Below, one piece after another: positions 1 to 9,685 of a DNA stretch of 64,000 bases. The notes under the pieces were generated by a model. The model did no database searches, was not told the origin of the DNA, and saw nothing but the letters and a program-made list of their open reading frames with translations. Numbering within the stretch: the stretch's first letter is position 1; the number at the start of each line of letters is the position of its first letter. A program made the position numbers and the translations under genes. Source of the DNA: Bacteroidia bacterium (GTDB taxonomy: Bacteria; Bacteroidota; Bacteroidia; Flavobacteriales; Flavobacteriaceae); the NCBI GenBank assembly GCA_030425285.1, contig JAUIAY010000002.1:1-64000 (forward strand), read 5' to 3'.

Positions 1-1
1 T

Positions 2-1070
2 GAGACGGTAACAGCCAATGCAGGAAATGATGTTTCCATCTGCGAAGGTGAGAGTACAACCTTGACAGCTTCTGGAGGTTCCAACTATGAATGGAGTACA
101 GGAGAAATCACACAAAGTATAACAGTAAGTCCAAATAATACAACAACTTATACAGTAACCGTAAGTGAAGGAGATGTATCTGATTCAGATTCAGTGACTG
201 TAACGGTCAATCCATTGCCAGCTGCCAATGCAGGAAACGACGTGACGATAACCGAAGGCGAGAGCACAACCTTGACAGCTTCTGGAGGATCGGATTACGA
301 GTGGAGTAACGGAGAAACAGCCCAAAGTATCACGGTGAATCCAAGCGAGACCACTGTCTATAGTGTTGAAGTGACATCAAATGGCTGTACGAGCAGTGAC
401 TCGGTAACGGTAACTGTAGAGCCAAGTGTAACGGTAATAGCCAATGCAGGAAATGATGTTTCCATCTGCGAAGGTGAGAGTACAACCTTGACAGCTTCTG
501 GAGGTTCCAACTATGAATGGAGTACAGGAGAAACGACACAAAGCATAACGGTCAGTCCAAATAATACAACAACTTATACAGTAACCGTAAGTGAAGGAGA
601 TGTATCCGATTCAGATTCTGTAACTGTAACGGTCAATCCATTACCAACTGCCAATGCAGGAAATGATGTAACTATTGAAAATGGGGCGTCAGCGACGTTA
701 GTAGCCTCTGGAGGAACAAGTTATGTGTGGAGTAATGGAGAAACTTCTAATAATATTATTGTAAGCCCGAACGAAACAATAACTTATTCGGTTAATGTTT
801 ATTCAAATGGTTGCTTTAGTACAGATTCTGTTACTGTAACTGTTGTAGAGCCTGTTAATGCCTATGCAGGTGAAGATGAAGAGATATGTATTGGAGATAC
901 AGTTGTTTTAACAGCTTCTGGGGGAATTGAATATTTATGGAGTACTGGTGAGACTACGCAAAGTATAGAAGTGTCTCCAGTTGAGCATATAAACGAATAT
1001 TCAGTAATTGTTTCAAATGGAATTTCTTCTGAAACGGCAACAGTAAACGTTATAGTTAACAATTGTCAAG
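2..1070 (+). repeat. Tandem 210-216 bp coding repeats
   Basis: The GCAGGA(A/T) start of each unit lies at about 20, 230, 446, 656 and 866, giving periods of 210, 216, 210 and 210 bases. Bases 2-230 and 428-656 are nearly identical over a 426-base offset, so the recent duplication event copied a pair of units; the last units are much more diverged. This is typical of repeat adhesins that change length by recombination. Confidence 0.85.
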
Positions 1071-1357
1071 ATGGATTAGAAGTTGATGAAGAGGCAGAAC
1101 CAAACCCAATAACAGCTATTAATATATATCCAAATCCGGCGCAAAGCACTGTTAGCATAAAAATGATAGGCTTCACAGGTGTTTCCAGTTTGCAATTATT
1201 TGATATGGCAGGAAGAATATTGATAAATAAAGCAATTCAGCCAACAGGTAGGTCTGTTGTTGAAGAATTAAATGTAAGTAATTTGCCTAGAGGATTTTAT
1301 CTAGTATCTGTATTGCAGAATGGTAAATCTTATTCAAAAAGATTGATTTTGAATTAA
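2..1357 (+). CDS. T9SS-secreted repeat adhesin, 5' end outside window
   Basis: The frame is open from the window edge (codon phase at base 2), so this is the C-terminal part of a longer protein. It consists of five Ig/PKD-like beta repeats of 70-72 residues, each opening with an (A/Y)NAGxD-type motif and containing a YxWSTGE or YxWSNGE core, with an SVTVTV end strand. The last ~75 residues are a type A T9SS sorting domain: an IYPNP motif, a LFDMAGR strand, a LPRGFYLVSV strand and a terminal KRLILN. Such proteins are exported by the Sec and type IX systems and attached to the cell surface, where repeats serve as stalks or adhesins. Ligand unknown. A terminator follows the stop by about 30 bases. 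PorX, which controls T9SS genes, is encoded 3 kb downstream. Confidence 0.9.
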   Translation, partial: ETVTANAGNDVSICEGESTTLTASGGSNYEWSTGEITQSITVSPNNTTTYTVTVSEGDVSDSDSVTVTVNPLPAANAGNDVTITEGESTTLTASGGSDYEWSNGETAQSITVNPSETTVYSVEVTSNGCTSSDSVTVTVEPSVTVIANAGNDVSICEGESTTLTASGGSNYEWSTGETTQSITVSPNNTTTYTVTVSEGDVSDSDSVTVTVNPLPTANAGNDVTIENGASATLVASGGTSYVWSNGETSNNIIVSPNETITYSVNVYSNGCFSTDSVTVTVVEPVNAYAGEDEEICIGDTVVLTASGGIEYLWSTGETTQSIEVSPVEHINEYSVIVSNGISSETATVNVIVNNCQDGLEVDEEAEPNPITAINIYPNPAQSTVSIKMIGFTGVSSLQLFDMAGRILINKAIQPTGRSVVEELNVSNLPRGFYLVSVLQNGKSYSKRLILN

Positions 1358-1385
1358 ACAGATTATTAAATTAACCATAAAATAG

Positions 1386-1419
1386 AAAAGACCTGAAATT
1401 AAAAATCAGGTCTTTTTTT
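1386..1419 (+). terminator. Rho-independent terminator, bidirectional
   Basis: AAAAGACCTGA and TCAGGTCTTTT form an 11-bp stem around a 9-base loop, followed by a T run. It lies between convergent genes (adhesin on plus, small anchored protein on minus) and has an A run on the other side, so it could serve both. Confidence 0.85.
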
Positions 1420-1443
1420 ATTCTTATTGAATGAAATGTTGAG

Positions 1444-1815
1444 CTATTTCCAAATAATTTCAGTAATAGTGGCTAAACTGTCACAATTTTCAATTTTAAT
1501 ATCCATTTTCGCGCTATCAGAAGTGTTCTCTAAATAATAAATACCACAAGGTTCCTTGCGTGTATCGCTTTTAGAGAATTGAATGTTGGCGTACTTTAAA
1601 ACGTTACTAATTTCCAGTGAGTCAATGTTATGTTTTTTAAAATCAGCTTCAATATCTGTAGGTATTTGTAATTTTTTTGAATTGATGTTTTTTAGAACAC
1701 GTGCTTCAGGACCGTAATCACAAGAAACTTTCTTTCCGTTTAAAAAAAATGCCAAAATAATAAGACCAATTGAAAAACCGCCTAGGTAATACCCTATTCT
1801 GTGTAATAATTTCAC
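1444..1815 (-). CDS. Small N-terminally anchored protein, DUF4258-like
   Basis: 123 residues. One membrane segment at about residues 8-26 (YYLGGFSIGLIILAFFL) is followed by a small soluble domain with SCDYGPEARVLKNI and a KEPCGIYYLE segment. I recall similar short proteins next to alanine dehydrogenase genes in Flavobacteriaceae, annotated with the DUF4258 family; that assignment is from memory. It sits 29 bases after the ald stop on the same strand, so co-transcription is likely. The soluble part would face the periplasm or cytoplasm depending on topology; I cannot tell which. No function is known. Confidence 0.75.
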   Translation of the reverse strand: MKLLHRIGYYLGGFSIGLIILAFFLNGKKVSCDYGPEARVLKNINSKKLQIPTDIEADFKKHNIDSLEISNVLKYANIQFSKSDTRKEPCGIYYLENTSDSAKMDIKIENCDSLATITEIIWK

Positions 1816-1844
1816 GTAATGTAGTTTGTGTTAGATATTCCTAT

Positions 1845-3044
1845 TTAAAAAATAAGCAAATTAATATCGCTATGTTTTAAATCGAACCATTCGCCAACAG
1901 ATTTGTTGGTCAAAATGCCGTGGTAAAAATACAACCCATTTTTTAAACCCCTATCAAAACGTAAAGAATTTTCCAAGCCGCCTTCTTCACCAATTTTTAG
2001 AAGATAAGGCGTAAAGATATTGCTTATGGAAATAGAAGCAGATCGAGAATAACGAGCAGGAATATTAGGGACACAATAGTGAGTAACACCATGTTTTACA
2101 AAGGTTGGATTTTTGTGAGTAGTTACTTCACTGGTTTCAAAACAGCCACCCATATCAATACTAACATCAATAATGACTGCTCCAGATTTCATATTTTCGA
2201 CCATAGATTCTCCTACAATAACAGGTGCTCTATTTTTTCCCCTGACAGCTCCAATAGCAACATCACAACGTTTTAAGGCTTTCGATAGGTTTTTAGGCTG
2301 TAAGGTAGATGTGAATATAGTACGGCCTAAATTAGTTTGAACACAACGAAGCTTGGTAATTGAATTATCAAACACTTTTACATTTGCCCCAAGGCCAATG
2401 GCACTTCTAGCAGCAAATTCACCTACGGTTCCAGCTCCCAAAATTACTACTTCAACAGGTGGTACGCCACTAATGTTTCCAAACATAAGACCATTACCGT
2501 TATTGACATTGCTCAATAATTCCGAAGCAATCAAGACAGATGCGGTCCCTGCTATTTCACTTAAAGATCTAACGGCTGGATAAGCACCATCTTCATCGCG
2601 AATGAATTCAAAAGCCAAAGCCGTTATGCGTTTGGCGGCCAAAGCTTCAAAATATTTTTTGGATTGCGTTTTTAATTGCAATGCAGAAATGAGAATGGTC
2701 TGCGGATTGATAAGTTTTATTTGCTCAAGAGTAGGAGGTTCTACTTTAAGAATTATAGGACATCCATATACCTTGGCAGCATCATTAGATATTTCAGCAC
2801 CTGCTTCACTATAATCCTTATCACTAAAATTGGCACCTTTCCCTGCGCCTGATTCCAATAAGATTCTATGTCCATTAGTTACCAGAGCTGAAACAGCATC
2901 TGGTGTCAAACACACACGTTTTTCCTGGTAAGCAGTTTCCTTGGGAATACCAATAAATAATTCACCTTTTTGCTTTAAAATTTCAAGAGTCTCTTCTTGA
3001 GGTAGTAGTTGCTGTTTTGTGAATGGCGATAAGGATTTCGACAT
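1845..3044 (-). CDS. ald: Alanine dehydrogenase
   Basis: NAD-dependent deamination of L-alanine to pyruvate and ammonia, cytoplasmic. The N-terminal substrate domain contains GIPKE and the EKRVCLTPDAV stretch with the conserved arginine and lysine region. The Rossmann core is seen as VVILGAGTVGEFAA, followed by the VIIDVSIDMGGCFETS segment and a THYCVPNIPARYSRSAS motif, all typical of the Ald/PntA family. About 399 residues from the ATG at 3044, which is the long form usual in flavobacteria; an in-frame ATG at 3071 would add nine residues (MTNYLTSQT) and cannot be excluded. It precedes the small anchored protein and follows the membrane protein gene at 3107-3655 on the same strand. Confidence 0.93.
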   Translation of the reverse strand: MSKSLSPFTKQQLLPQEETLEILKQKGELFIGIPKETAYQEKRVCLTPDAVSALVTNGHRILLESGAGKGANFSDKDYSEAGAEISNDAAKVYGCPIILKVEPPTLEQIKLINPQTILISALQLKTQSKKYFEALAAKRITALAFEFIRDEDGAYPAVRSLSEIAGTASVLIASELLSNVNNGNGLMFGNISGVPPVEVVILGAGTVGEFAARSAIGLGANVKVFDNSITKLRCVQTNLGRTIFTSTLQPKNLSKALKRCDVAIGAVRGKNRAPVIVGESMVENMKSGAVIIDVSIDMGGCFETSEVTTHKNPTFVKHGVTHYCVPNIPARYSRSASISISNIFTPYLLKIGEEGGLENSLRFDRGLKNGLYFYHGILTNKSVGEWFDLKHSDINLLIF

Positions 3045-3106
3045 AGTTTGACTAGTTAAATAGTTAGTCAAATTACGAATTAATTTTTGAAATTATAAAA
3101 TGTAAA

Positions 3107-3655
3107 TTAAAAATACTGCTTAATTTTCCCCCAAAGCGTAGTAGGCTTAATTTTAAACTCGTCTTCCAATTCTTCCAGTGATTTGTTAGCTGTATTGAGC
3201 TTATCAAACATTTGAGCTCTGATAAGATAAATGGAAGGAATAACAACAGCCATAACAGGAAGCATGTAAAGAATTAAATTTTCAGTATCTATAATATATA
3301 GATCACTATTTAGAGTTTCAATTGTTTGGTATATGAACATGGCAATTGGAACTAACAATGTATGATACCACCAATGACGACATGTGAAAAACCAAATAAG
3401 CATTAATATTAATGGAATTACTCTTCCTGCTAAAGTCCATGCTAAAACAAAAACACTTTCATAATATTTACTGTCATATTGAAATAAAAAAGTGTCCCAA
3501 ACTTTAATGTCTGGAACACTTTGATATAAATTAAATAAGAAAGGAGTACATGCTATAATTGTAGCAAAAATACTGCCTAGAATTAACTCTTTACGACTAT
3601 GACTGTCTTGGAGTTTTAATTCTACTTTTTTCAATTTGTGTTGTTTGTTGTCCAT
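3107..3655 (-). CDS. Unknown inner-membrane protein, four helices
   Basis: 182 residues with hydrophobic segments at roughly 26-45, 68-88, 95-112 and 126-146, a basic N-terminus (KLKKVELKLQDSHSRKE) and a charged C-terminal tail. No family recognised. Its start codon lies inside the upstream small-peptide gene (59-base overlap in another frame), which suggests translational coupling. The gap to ald is 62 bases on the same strand. A role in sensing or in maturation of the neighbouring exported peptide would fit the arrangement, but nothing in the sequence shows it. Confidence 0.75.
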   Translation of the reverse strand: MDNKQHKLKKVELKLQDSHSRKELILGSIFATIIACTPFLFNLYQSVPDIKVWDTFLFQYDSKYYESVFVLAWTLAGRVIPLILMLIWFFTCRHWWYHTLLVPIAMFIYQTIETLNSDLYIIDTENLILYMLPVMAVVIPSIYLIRAQMFDKLNTANKSLEELEDEFKIKPTTLWGKIKQYF

Positions 3656-3743
3656 CTATTAAGTCAATCAAATTTGTTGCTTGAACTGTAAACAACGCAC
3701 CGCCAAAAATTGCGATTGCTAGTACATACTTTTTTGCTTTCAT
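3597..3743 (-). CDS. 48-residue secreted peptide overlapping next gene
   Basis: Starts with ATG at 3743 and stops with TAG at 3597. The product begins MKAKKYVLAIAIFGGALFTV, a clear signal peptide with an alanine-rich cleavage region (VQATN), followed by about 25 polar residues ending IKTPRQS. Short exported peptides of this shape, often in families, are common in Flavobacteriaceae. The 3' 59 bases overlap the membrane protein gene in a different frame. The upstream region on the minus strand holds the TTACGG palindrome at 3853-3869. The Sec signal makes it more than a chance frame, but the tail has no known domain, so function is unknown. Confidence 0.6.
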   Translation of the reverse strand: MKAKKYVLAIAIFGGALFTVQATNLIDLIDGQQTTQIEKSRIKTPRQS

Positions 3744-3852
3744 TTTATTAAGGGATTAATTAATTAATAATCCAAATGTATAGCCGAAGCATGTACTATA
3801 TAATGGTGAAATGTTAAAATTATGTTAAAATCAACGATTTCGAATTTTTTCG

Positions 3853-3869
3853 TTACGGTTTTTCCGTAA
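3853..3869. promoter_or_regulatory. TTACGG-N5-CCGTAA palindrome, candidate operator
   Basis: Perfect 6-bp inverted repeat with a 5-base A/T centre, 110 bases upstream of the small secreted peptide on the minus strand and downstream of tsaE. Geometry fits a dimeric response-regulator or HTH site. It lacks a U tract directly after the stem on either strand, so it is a poor terminator. Regulator unknown. Confidence 0.4.
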
Positions 3870-3919
3870 AACGAGACAATTTAGGGCAATTTGTTGTTTC
3901 TAATCTTATAAAAAACTTG

Positions 3920-4342
3920 TTATTTCAGTGTTACTTTTCGTTTATTATTATCTGATATTGATAACCAAATTTCTTGGTAATCACTATCAAGATGGTTTTC
4001 AATTATTTCAGGCCATTCTATAAAAAGCCATCCAGTTGTTTGCAAATAATCTTCAATTCCAAAATCATATGCTTCTTCAACTGACTTTAAGCGATATAAG
4101 TCAAAATGATAGATTATATCTTGGTTTAAAGCATATTCGTTGACCAGAGAGTAAGTTGGGCTGCTAACTTCATCATCACTCCCTAATGCCTTTATGAGCG
4201 CTTTTATTAATGTTGTTTTACCAGTTCCCATTTCACCATGAAATAAAATCGTTTTTGATTTCACAGTTTCAAGGATCTGATTGACAACATTATCTAGCTC
4301 ATTTAAACTATATTCTATAGTCAAATCACATCTTGTTTGCAT
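3920..4342 (-). CDS. tsaE: tRNA threonylcarbamoyladenosine ATPase TsaE
   Basis: 140 residues, usual length for TsaE. The Walker A loop is GEMGTGKTT at residues 36-44, followed by the SSPTYSLVNEY segment, the YHFDLYRLKS motif and the LFIEWPE segment, all hallmarks of the family. TsaE powers the TsaBD complex that makes t6A37 in ANN-decoding tRNAs; it is cytoplasmic. It lies 74 bases downstream of porX on the same strand, a pairing often kept in Flavobacteriaceae, probably for transcription rather than shared function. Confidence 0.93.
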   Translation of the reverse strand: MQTRCDLTIEYSLNELDNVVNQILETVKSKTILFHGEMGTGKTTLIKALIKALGSDDEVSSPTYSLVNEYALNQDIIYHFDLYRLKSVEEAYDFGIEDYLQTTGWLFIEWPEIIENHLDSDYQEIWLSISDNNKRKVTLK

Positions 4343-4416
4343 GCAATATTAAGTATAAATATTGAGAAAAACTAATAAAAAGTGTATTTCATCGGATTTT
4401 TTTGCATTACACGGAG

Positions 4417-5970
4417 TTATTTCGGACTTAAAACCACAAATGGAATTATCATTTCTTCAAGTGAAACACCACCATGTTGATAGGTGTTTCTGTAGTAACT
4501 GACATAGTGATTGTAGTTATTTGGGTAGGCAAAAAACAAATCATTTTTTGCAAAAATAAAGGAACTGCTCATGGTTATAGAGGGTAAATGAATAGTTTTT
4601 GGGTCTTTAGCAACTAAAACATCTTTGTCTTCATAAGTAAGACTTCTACCTGTTTTATAGCGCAAGTTTAAACTAGTGTCTTTGTCTCCAATTACTTTTG
4701 ATGGGTTTTTAACATTAATTGTTCCGTGGTCTGTTGTCATAATAAGCTTAAAGCCCAGTTGTTGCGCTTGCTGTACCATTTCTAATAATGGTGAGTTCTT
4801 AAACCAACTTTGGGTTAATGAACGATAGGCTTTATCGTTGCTCGCTAATTCTTTAACTACATCCATTTCGGTTTTGGAATGGGAGAGCATATCTACAAAG
4901 TTGTAAACAACCACAGTAAGGTCATTATCTTTAAGTCCTTTAAAATTTTCAACTAACTTCTTACCATTTTTCAAATTGGTAATTTTATAGTACTCGTGTT
5001 TTAAATGCGATAATCCCAATCGTTTCATTTGTGCTTCTAGAAAGTCAGCCTCGTGAAGATTTTTACCGCCTTCATCTGTATCGTTTTTCCATAAATTGGG
5101 ATGCATCTTTTCCATATCAGCTGGCATTAAACCAGAGAAAATGGCATTACGCGCATATTGTGTAGCTGTCGGTAGAATACTGTAAAAAGGGGTTTCCTGT
5201 TCCTTTTTATAATAATTGTTCACAATGGGCTCAAAGGCTTTCCATTGATCATAGCGTAAATTATCAATAACTACCAATAGTGTAGGTTGTTCTTTGCTTA
5301 ACTCTGGAACGATTTTGTTTTTAAATAAAGTGTGCGACATAGTTGGTGCATCAACATGTGGTTCAAACCAACTTGGGTAGTTTTTGTCAATAAACTTTCC
5401 GAATTGCGTATTGGCTTCATTTTTTTGTGATTCTAGAATCTCAAACATACCAGTATCTTCAATATCTTCTAATTGCATTTCCCAATATATCAACTTTTGA
5501 TACAAATTTACCCATTCTTCAAATGAATTCACCATGGTTAAATCCATAGCTATCTTTCTAAATTCTTGTTGATAGTTTGAGGTGGTTTTTTCTGAAACTA
5601 ATCTGGAATGATCCAAATTCTTTTTAATACTCAATAATATCTGATTGGGGTTCACGGGCTTAATAAGGTAATCGGCTATTTTATTACCTATGGCTTCTTC
5701 CATAATATATTCTTCTTCGCTTTTAGTAATCATCACAACAGGCAGTGTGTCACGTCTTTCCTTGATTTCATTCAGGGTTTCCAAACCAGTTAATCCCGGC
5801 ATGTTTTCATCCAAGAAGACAATATCAAAGTTTTTATCATCTAAAATTTCTACCGCTTCGGTTCCACTTTTGCAGGTAGTTACCTTGTAGTTTTTTTGTT
5901 CCAAAAAGAGAATATGGGGTTTTAATAAATCGATTTCATCATCAACCCAAAGAATATTTATATTGTTCAT
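4417..5970 (-). CDS. porX: T9SS response regulator PorX (receiver plus PglZ domain)
   Basis: 517 residues. Receiver domain at 1-120: acidic D10-D11-E12, phospho-acceptor D54 in FLDENMPG, T82 and K104 in LIKP. The C-terminal two thirds is a PglZ/alkaline-phosphatase-superfamily domain with VVIDNLRYDQW, ATQYARNAIFSG and TTDHGT metal-site motifs. This is the architecture of PorX, which with the kinase PorY and SigP controls type IX secretion genes, and which has been reported to have phosphodiesterase activity on cyclic or linear oligonucleotides. No kinase gene is adjacent. The window also holds T9SS cargo genes at both 1 kb and 32-36 kb. Divergent from the HD gene with only 37 bases between the starts. 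Confidence 0.95.
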   Translation of the reverse strand: MNNINILWVDDEIDLLKPHILFLEQKNYKVTTCKSGTEAVEILDDKNFDIVFLDENMPGLTGLETLNEIKERRDTLPVVMITKSEEEYIMEEAIGNKIADYLIKPVNPNQILLSIKKNLDHSRLVSEKTTSNYQQEFRKIAMDLTMVNSFEEWVNLYQKLIYWEMQLEDIEDTGMFEILESQKNEANTQFGKFIDKNYPSWFEPHVDAPTMSHTLFKNKIVPELSKEQPTLLVVIDNLRYDQWKAFEPIVNNYYKKEQETPFYSILPTATQYARNAIFSGLMPADMEKMHPNLWKNDTDEGGKNLHEADFLEAQMKRLGLSHLKHEYYKITNLKNGKKLVENFKGLKDNDLTVVVYNFVDMLSHSKTEMDVVKELASNDKAYRSLTQSWFKNSPLLEMVQQAQQLGFKLIMTTDHGTINVKNPSKVIGDKDTSLNLRYKTGRSLTYEDKDVLVAKDPKTIHLPSITMSSSFIFAKNDLFFAYPNNYNHYVSYYRNTYQHGGVSLEEMIIPFVVLSPK

Positions 5971-6007
5971 GTATATTTGTTTAGATAATTAAAGTAAAAA
6001 AGAAAGC

Positions 6008-7237
6008 TTGATTCCAAAAAACAAACTTAAAATATTTAACGACCCAATTTACGGTTTTATTACGATACCCAATTCGGATATATTTAATTTAATTGAGCAT
6101 AAATATTTTCAAAGACTTCGCCGAATTTCCCAAATGGGCATGTCTTATTTAGTCTACCCAGGTGCTCACCACACACGATTTCATCATGCCTTGGGTTGTA
6201 TGCATTTAATGCAAAAAGCAGTCCAGACACTTCGTTTTAAAGGTGTTAGCATTTCCAAGGAAGAGGAAGAAGCTTTATACATTGCGATTTTGTTGCACGA
6301 TATTGGCCATGGGCCTTTTTCGCATGCCATGGAGCACAGTATTGTAAATGGTGTGAGTCATGAGCAAATTTCATTGCTTTTTATGGAGTATTTGAATGCC
6401 GAATTTAACGGAACTTTAACGCTTGCGATAGAAATTTTTAAGGGAAGCTACAAACGACGGTTTTTATGCCAGCTTATTTCAGGGCAGTTGGATATGGATC
6501 GTGCCGATTATCTTAAGCGCGATAGTTTTTATACTGGTGTATCGGAAGGCAATATAAATACGGAACGCTTAATAACCATGTTAAATGTGGTTGATGATTC
6601 TTTAGTTGTTGAGGAAAAAGGTATTTATAGTGTGGAGAAGTTTTTGGTTGCTAGGCGTTTTATGTATTGGCAGGTTTATTTGCATAAAACGGGATTGGTA
6701 GCCGAACAGTTGCTAACCAGAATGCTACAACGAGCCAAAGAATTAACCACTGAAGGTGTGAAGCTCCAGGCTAGTGAGGCCTTAGAGTACTTTTTAGAGC
6801 ATAATGTTTCAATCAATGAATTTGACGCAAAGACTTTAAACTTGTTTTCGCAACTTGATGATTATGATATTATTTCGGCTATGAAAGCGTGGCAATTTCA
6901 TGATGATTTTGTGCTTCGCAATTTAAGTGAAATGATTATCAACAGGGACCTTTTGAAAATTAAAATTAAAAAGAAACCTATCAAAAAGCAATTGTTGGAT
7001 GAGCACCTTCAAAAATTGATGGATAAGTACCAAATTTCAAAAGAAGAGGCTAGATATTTTGTTTTTAAGGGAGAAATTTCCAACCAGGCTTATGAAGAAA
7101 AGTCGCAAAACATCAACATTTTGTTTAAGACGGGTAAAATTCAGGATATTGTTAAAGCATCAGACCAGTTAAACCTGAAAGCACTTACAAAACCAGTTAC
7201 AAAATATTTTATATGCTATCCCAAAGATAAAATGTGA
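6008..7237 (+). CDS. HD-domain phosphohydrolase, TTG start
   Basis: 409 residues. The metal-binding HD pattern is visible: H54/H55 in [10 protein letters not shown]97-D98 in [12 protein letters not shown], and a downstream [11 protein letters not shown] motif with the distal aspartate. The family resembles dNTP triphosphohydrolases (SAMHD1/dGTPase-like), so hydrolysis of a nucleotide phosphoester is likely but substrate is open. The start is TTG at 6008: no in-frame ATG occurs before the conserved [13 protein letters not shown]-terminus and the first internal ATG would remove it. It is followed 25 bases later by lpxD; this HD-lpxD order is usual in flavobacteria. Confidence 0.88.
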   Translation: MIPKNKLKIFNDPIYGFITIPNSDIFNLIEHKYFQRLRRISQMGMSYLVYPGAHHTRFHHALGCMHLMQKAVQTLRFKGVSISKEEEEALYIAILLHDIGHGPFSHAMEHSIVNGVSHEQISLLFMEYLNAEFNGTLTLAIEIFKGSYKRRFLCQLISGQLDMDRADYLKRDSFYTGVSEGNINTERLITMLNVVDDSLVVEEKGIYSVEKFLVARRFMYWQVYLHKTGLVAEQLLTRMLQRAKELTTEGVKLQASEALEYFLEHNVSINEFDAKTLNLFSQLDDYDIISAMKAWQFHDDFVLRNLSEMIINRDLLKIKIKKKPIKKQLLDEHLQKLMDKYQISKEEARYFVFKGEISNQAYEEKSQNINILFKTGKIQDIVKASDQLNLKALTKPVTKYFICYPKDKM

Positions 7238-7262
7238 CACATTTTTTCTATTTTTGCGCTTA

Positions 7263-8291
7263 ATGAAATTCACAGCAGAACAAATAGCAGGTATATTAGA
7301 GGGTGATATTGTGGGCAATGCTCAAGTCGAAGTCTCAAGTTTATCTAAAATAGAGGAAGGGACCGAGGGTTCACTAACCTTTTTGGCCAATCCTAAATAT
7401 ACACCATATATATACACGACTAAAGCATCCATTGCGATTGTTAACAAAAGCTTTCAACCGGAACATACTATAAGTTCTACCTTGATAAAGGTTGATGATG
7501 CTTACAAATCGTTTTCCAAATTATTAGAGTATTACAATCAGATTAAATTAAATAAATCTGGAATAGACCAACCGACTTCAGTTTCTGATTCAGCTCAATT
7601 AGGAGAAAACATTTATTTAGGGGCTTTTACTTATGTTGGTGACAATGTAAAAATAGGAGATAATGTAAAGATTTTTCCAAATTGTTACATTGGTGATAAT
7701 GTGGTTATAAAAGATAATACCATTGTTTTTTCAGGTGCCAAAATTTATTCTGAATGTATAGTAGGGAGTAATTGTGTTATTAATTCGGGTGCTATAATTG
7801 GTGCCGACGGATTTGGTTTTACACCTAATGAAAAAGGAGAATACAGTAAGGTTCCTCAAATAGGCAATGTTATTCTGGAGGATTTTGTTGATATTGGTGC
7901 GGCAACTACGATTGACAGAGCTACTTTGGGTTCTACTATAATTAGACAAGGCGTAAAACTGGATAATCAAATTCAAATTGCCCATAATGTTGAAATTGGT
8001 AAGAATACGGTTATCGCAGCTCAAACAGGTATTGCTGGATCGACCAAAATAGGTGAAAATTGCCAAATAGGTGGTCAGGTTGGTATTGTTGGACATATCA
8101 CTATTGGAAACAATGTTAGAATTCAAGCACAATCTGGTATAGGTCGAAATGTACATGATAATGAAGTGTTGCAAGGTTCGCCTGCATTGAACTATGGAGA
8201 TTATAACAAATCTTACGTGCATTTCAAAAATTTACCTAAACTCGTAAAATCTGTAAACGAAATAGAAAAAAAAGTAAATGGGAATAATTAA
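7263..8291 (+). CDS. lpxD: UDP-3-O-acylglucosamine N-acyltransferase LpxD
   Basis: Third acyl step of lipid A synthesis: transfers a 3-hydroxyacyl chain from ACP to the amino group of UDP-3-O-acyl-GlcN. N-terminal LpxD-specific domain (LTFLANPKY near residue 40) is followed from about residue 105 by left-handed beta-helix hexapeptides ([I/V]GxN repeats) and the HNVEIGKN segment carrying the catalytic histidine, with a C-terminal coil. ATG at 7263 is chosen over an upstream in-frame TTG at 7254. The 3' end overlaps the lpxC-fabZ start by 14 bases, so translation is coupled. Length 342 residues, normal for LpxD. Confidence 0.95.
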   Translation: MKFTAEQIAGILEGDIVGNAQVEVSSLSKIEEGTEGSLTFLANPKYTPYIYTTKASIAIVNKSFQPEHTISSTLIKVDDAYKSFSKLLEYYNQIKLNKSGIDQPTSVSDSAQLGENIYLGAFTYVGDNVKIGDNVKIFPNCYIGDNVVIKDNTIVFSGAKIYSECIVGSNCVINSGAIIGADGFGFTPNEKGEYSKVPQIGNVILEDFVDIGAATTIDRATLGSTIIRQGVKLDNQIQIAHNVEIGKNTVIAAQTGIAGSTKIGENCQIGGQVGIVGHITIGNNVRIQAQSGIGRNVHDNEVLQGSPALNYGDYNKSYVHFKNLPKLVKSVNEIEKKVNGNN

Positions 8292-9684
8292 TACTGGAAT
8301 AAAACAAAAAACCATTGAGAGTGAAGTTTCTCTTAAAGGTGTTGGGTTGCATACAGGAAAGGATGTGACATTGACATTTAAACCAGCTCCTGAAAATACT
8401 GGATTTGCATTTAAACGTATTGATTTAGAAGGGAACCCAATTATAGAAGCTGATGCCGTTTATGTTACAAACACCCAAAGAGGAACCTGTTTGGAAAAAA
8501 ATGGTGTAACCATTCAAACATGCGAGCATGTATTGGCTGCATTAGTCGGTTTAGATGTTGACAATGCTATTTTGGAATTAGATGCTTCAGAACCACCAAT
8601 CATGGATGGATCATCCAAGTTTTTTGTTGAAGCATTAGAGAAAGCTGGTATTGTTGAACAAGAATCAACAAGAGAGGTTTATGAAGTGACCGATGTTATT
8701 TCTTACACTGATGAAGAATCAGGCAGTGAAATTTTGGTCATGCCTTCTACTGAATATCAAATCACAACTATGGTTGATTTTGGCACGAAAGTTTTGGGTA
8801 CGCAGAACGCTTCCATTAAAACTATTTCTGAATTTAAAGACGAAATATCTGATTCCAGAACATTCAGTTTTTTACATGAAATAGAAATGCTCCTGGAACA
8901 TGGCCTTATAAAAGGTGGAGACCTCAATAATGCCATTGTTTATGTGGATAAAGAATTGTCTCCCAAAACGATGGAGAAATTACGTGTGGCATTTAATAAG
9001 GATAACATTGCAGTAAAACCAAACGGAATTCTTGATAATTTAACTCTTCACCATCCTAATGAAGCGGCAAGACATAAATTATTGGATGTTGTTGGTGATT
9101 TAGCGCTTATCAGAACACACATAAAAGGCAAGGTTATTGCTAACAAACCTGGACATTTTGTGAACACGCAGTTTGCAAAAAAAATGTCTAAAATTATTAA
9201 GAACGAACGTCGTAATAACGTTCCAAGCATCGATTTGAACCAAGATCCATTGATGGATGTCAATCAAATCATGAACATGTTACCACATAGACAGCCATTT
9301 TTATTAATTGATAAAATATTTGAGTTAAGTGAGTCGCATGTTATAGGTGTCAAAAACGTTACCATGAATGAACCGTTTTTTGCGGGACATTTTCCAGGAG
9401 CGCCTGTCATGCCTGGCGTTTTGATTGTTGAAGCTATGGCTCAAACGGGTGGTATTTTGGTTTTAAGTACTGTTCCCGATCCAGAAAACTACTTGACCTT
9501 TTTTATGAAAATCGATAACGTCAAGTTTAAACAAAAAGTAGTGCCTGGTGACACCCTAATTTTTAAATGTGATTTAATATCACCTATTCGTCGTGGTATT
9601 TGCCACATGCAAGGCTATGCTTATGCCAATGGTAAGCTTTGCGCTGAAGCAGAACTTATGGCACAAATTTCAAAAGTTAAATAA
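8278..9684 (+). CDS. lpxC: Fused LpxC deacetylase / FabZ dehydratase
   Basis: 468 residues with two enzymes. Residues 1 to ~305 are LpxC, the zinc UDP-3-O-acyl-GlcNAc deacetylase that commits to lipid A: H84 in [12 protein letters not shown] in PPIMDGSS, and a distal [12 protein letters not shown] zinc histidine-aspartate motif. Residues ~320-468 are FabZ, the hotdog 3-hydroxyacyl-ACP dehydratase: [10 protein letters not shown] and the catalytic [15 protein letters not shown] with EAMAQ. The fusion is standard in Bacteroidota and links the branch point between lipid A and fatty acids in one polypeptide. It overlaps lpxD and is separated from lpxA by one base. Confidence 0.96.
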   Translation: MGIINTGIKQKTIESEVSLKGVGLHTGKDVTLTFKPAPENTGFAFKRIDLEGNPIIEADAVYVTNTQRGTCLEKNGVTIQTCEHVLAALVGLDVDNAILELDASEPPIMDGSSKFFVEALEKAGIVEQESTREVYEVTDVISYTDEESGSEILVMPSTEYQITTMVDFGTKVLGTQNASIKTISEFKDEISDSRTFSFLHEIEMLLEHGLIKGGDLNNAIVYVDKELSPKTMEKLRVAFNKDNIAVKPNGILDNLTLHHPNEAARHKLLDVVGDLALIRTHIKGKVIANKPGHFVNTQFAKKMSKIIKNERRNNVPSIDLNQDPLMDVNQIMNMLPHRQPFLLIDKIFELSESHVIGVKNVTMNEPFFAGHFPGAPVMPGVLIVEAMAQTGGILVLSTVPDPENYLTFFMKIDNVKFKQKVVPGDTLIFKCDLISPIRRGICHMQGYAYANGKLCAEAELMAQISKVK

Positions 9685-9685
9685 A

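Noticed and set aside
330-1062. Open minus-strand frames opposite the adhesin repeats
   Set aside because: They are a by-product of the repetitive S/T-rich coding sequence on the plus strand; their products have no signal, domain or start context.
3045-3071. Longer alanine dehydrogenase start at 3071
   Set aside because: The extra nine residues lack similarity to the family start; ATG at 3044 fits better, though this cannot be settled by sequence alone.
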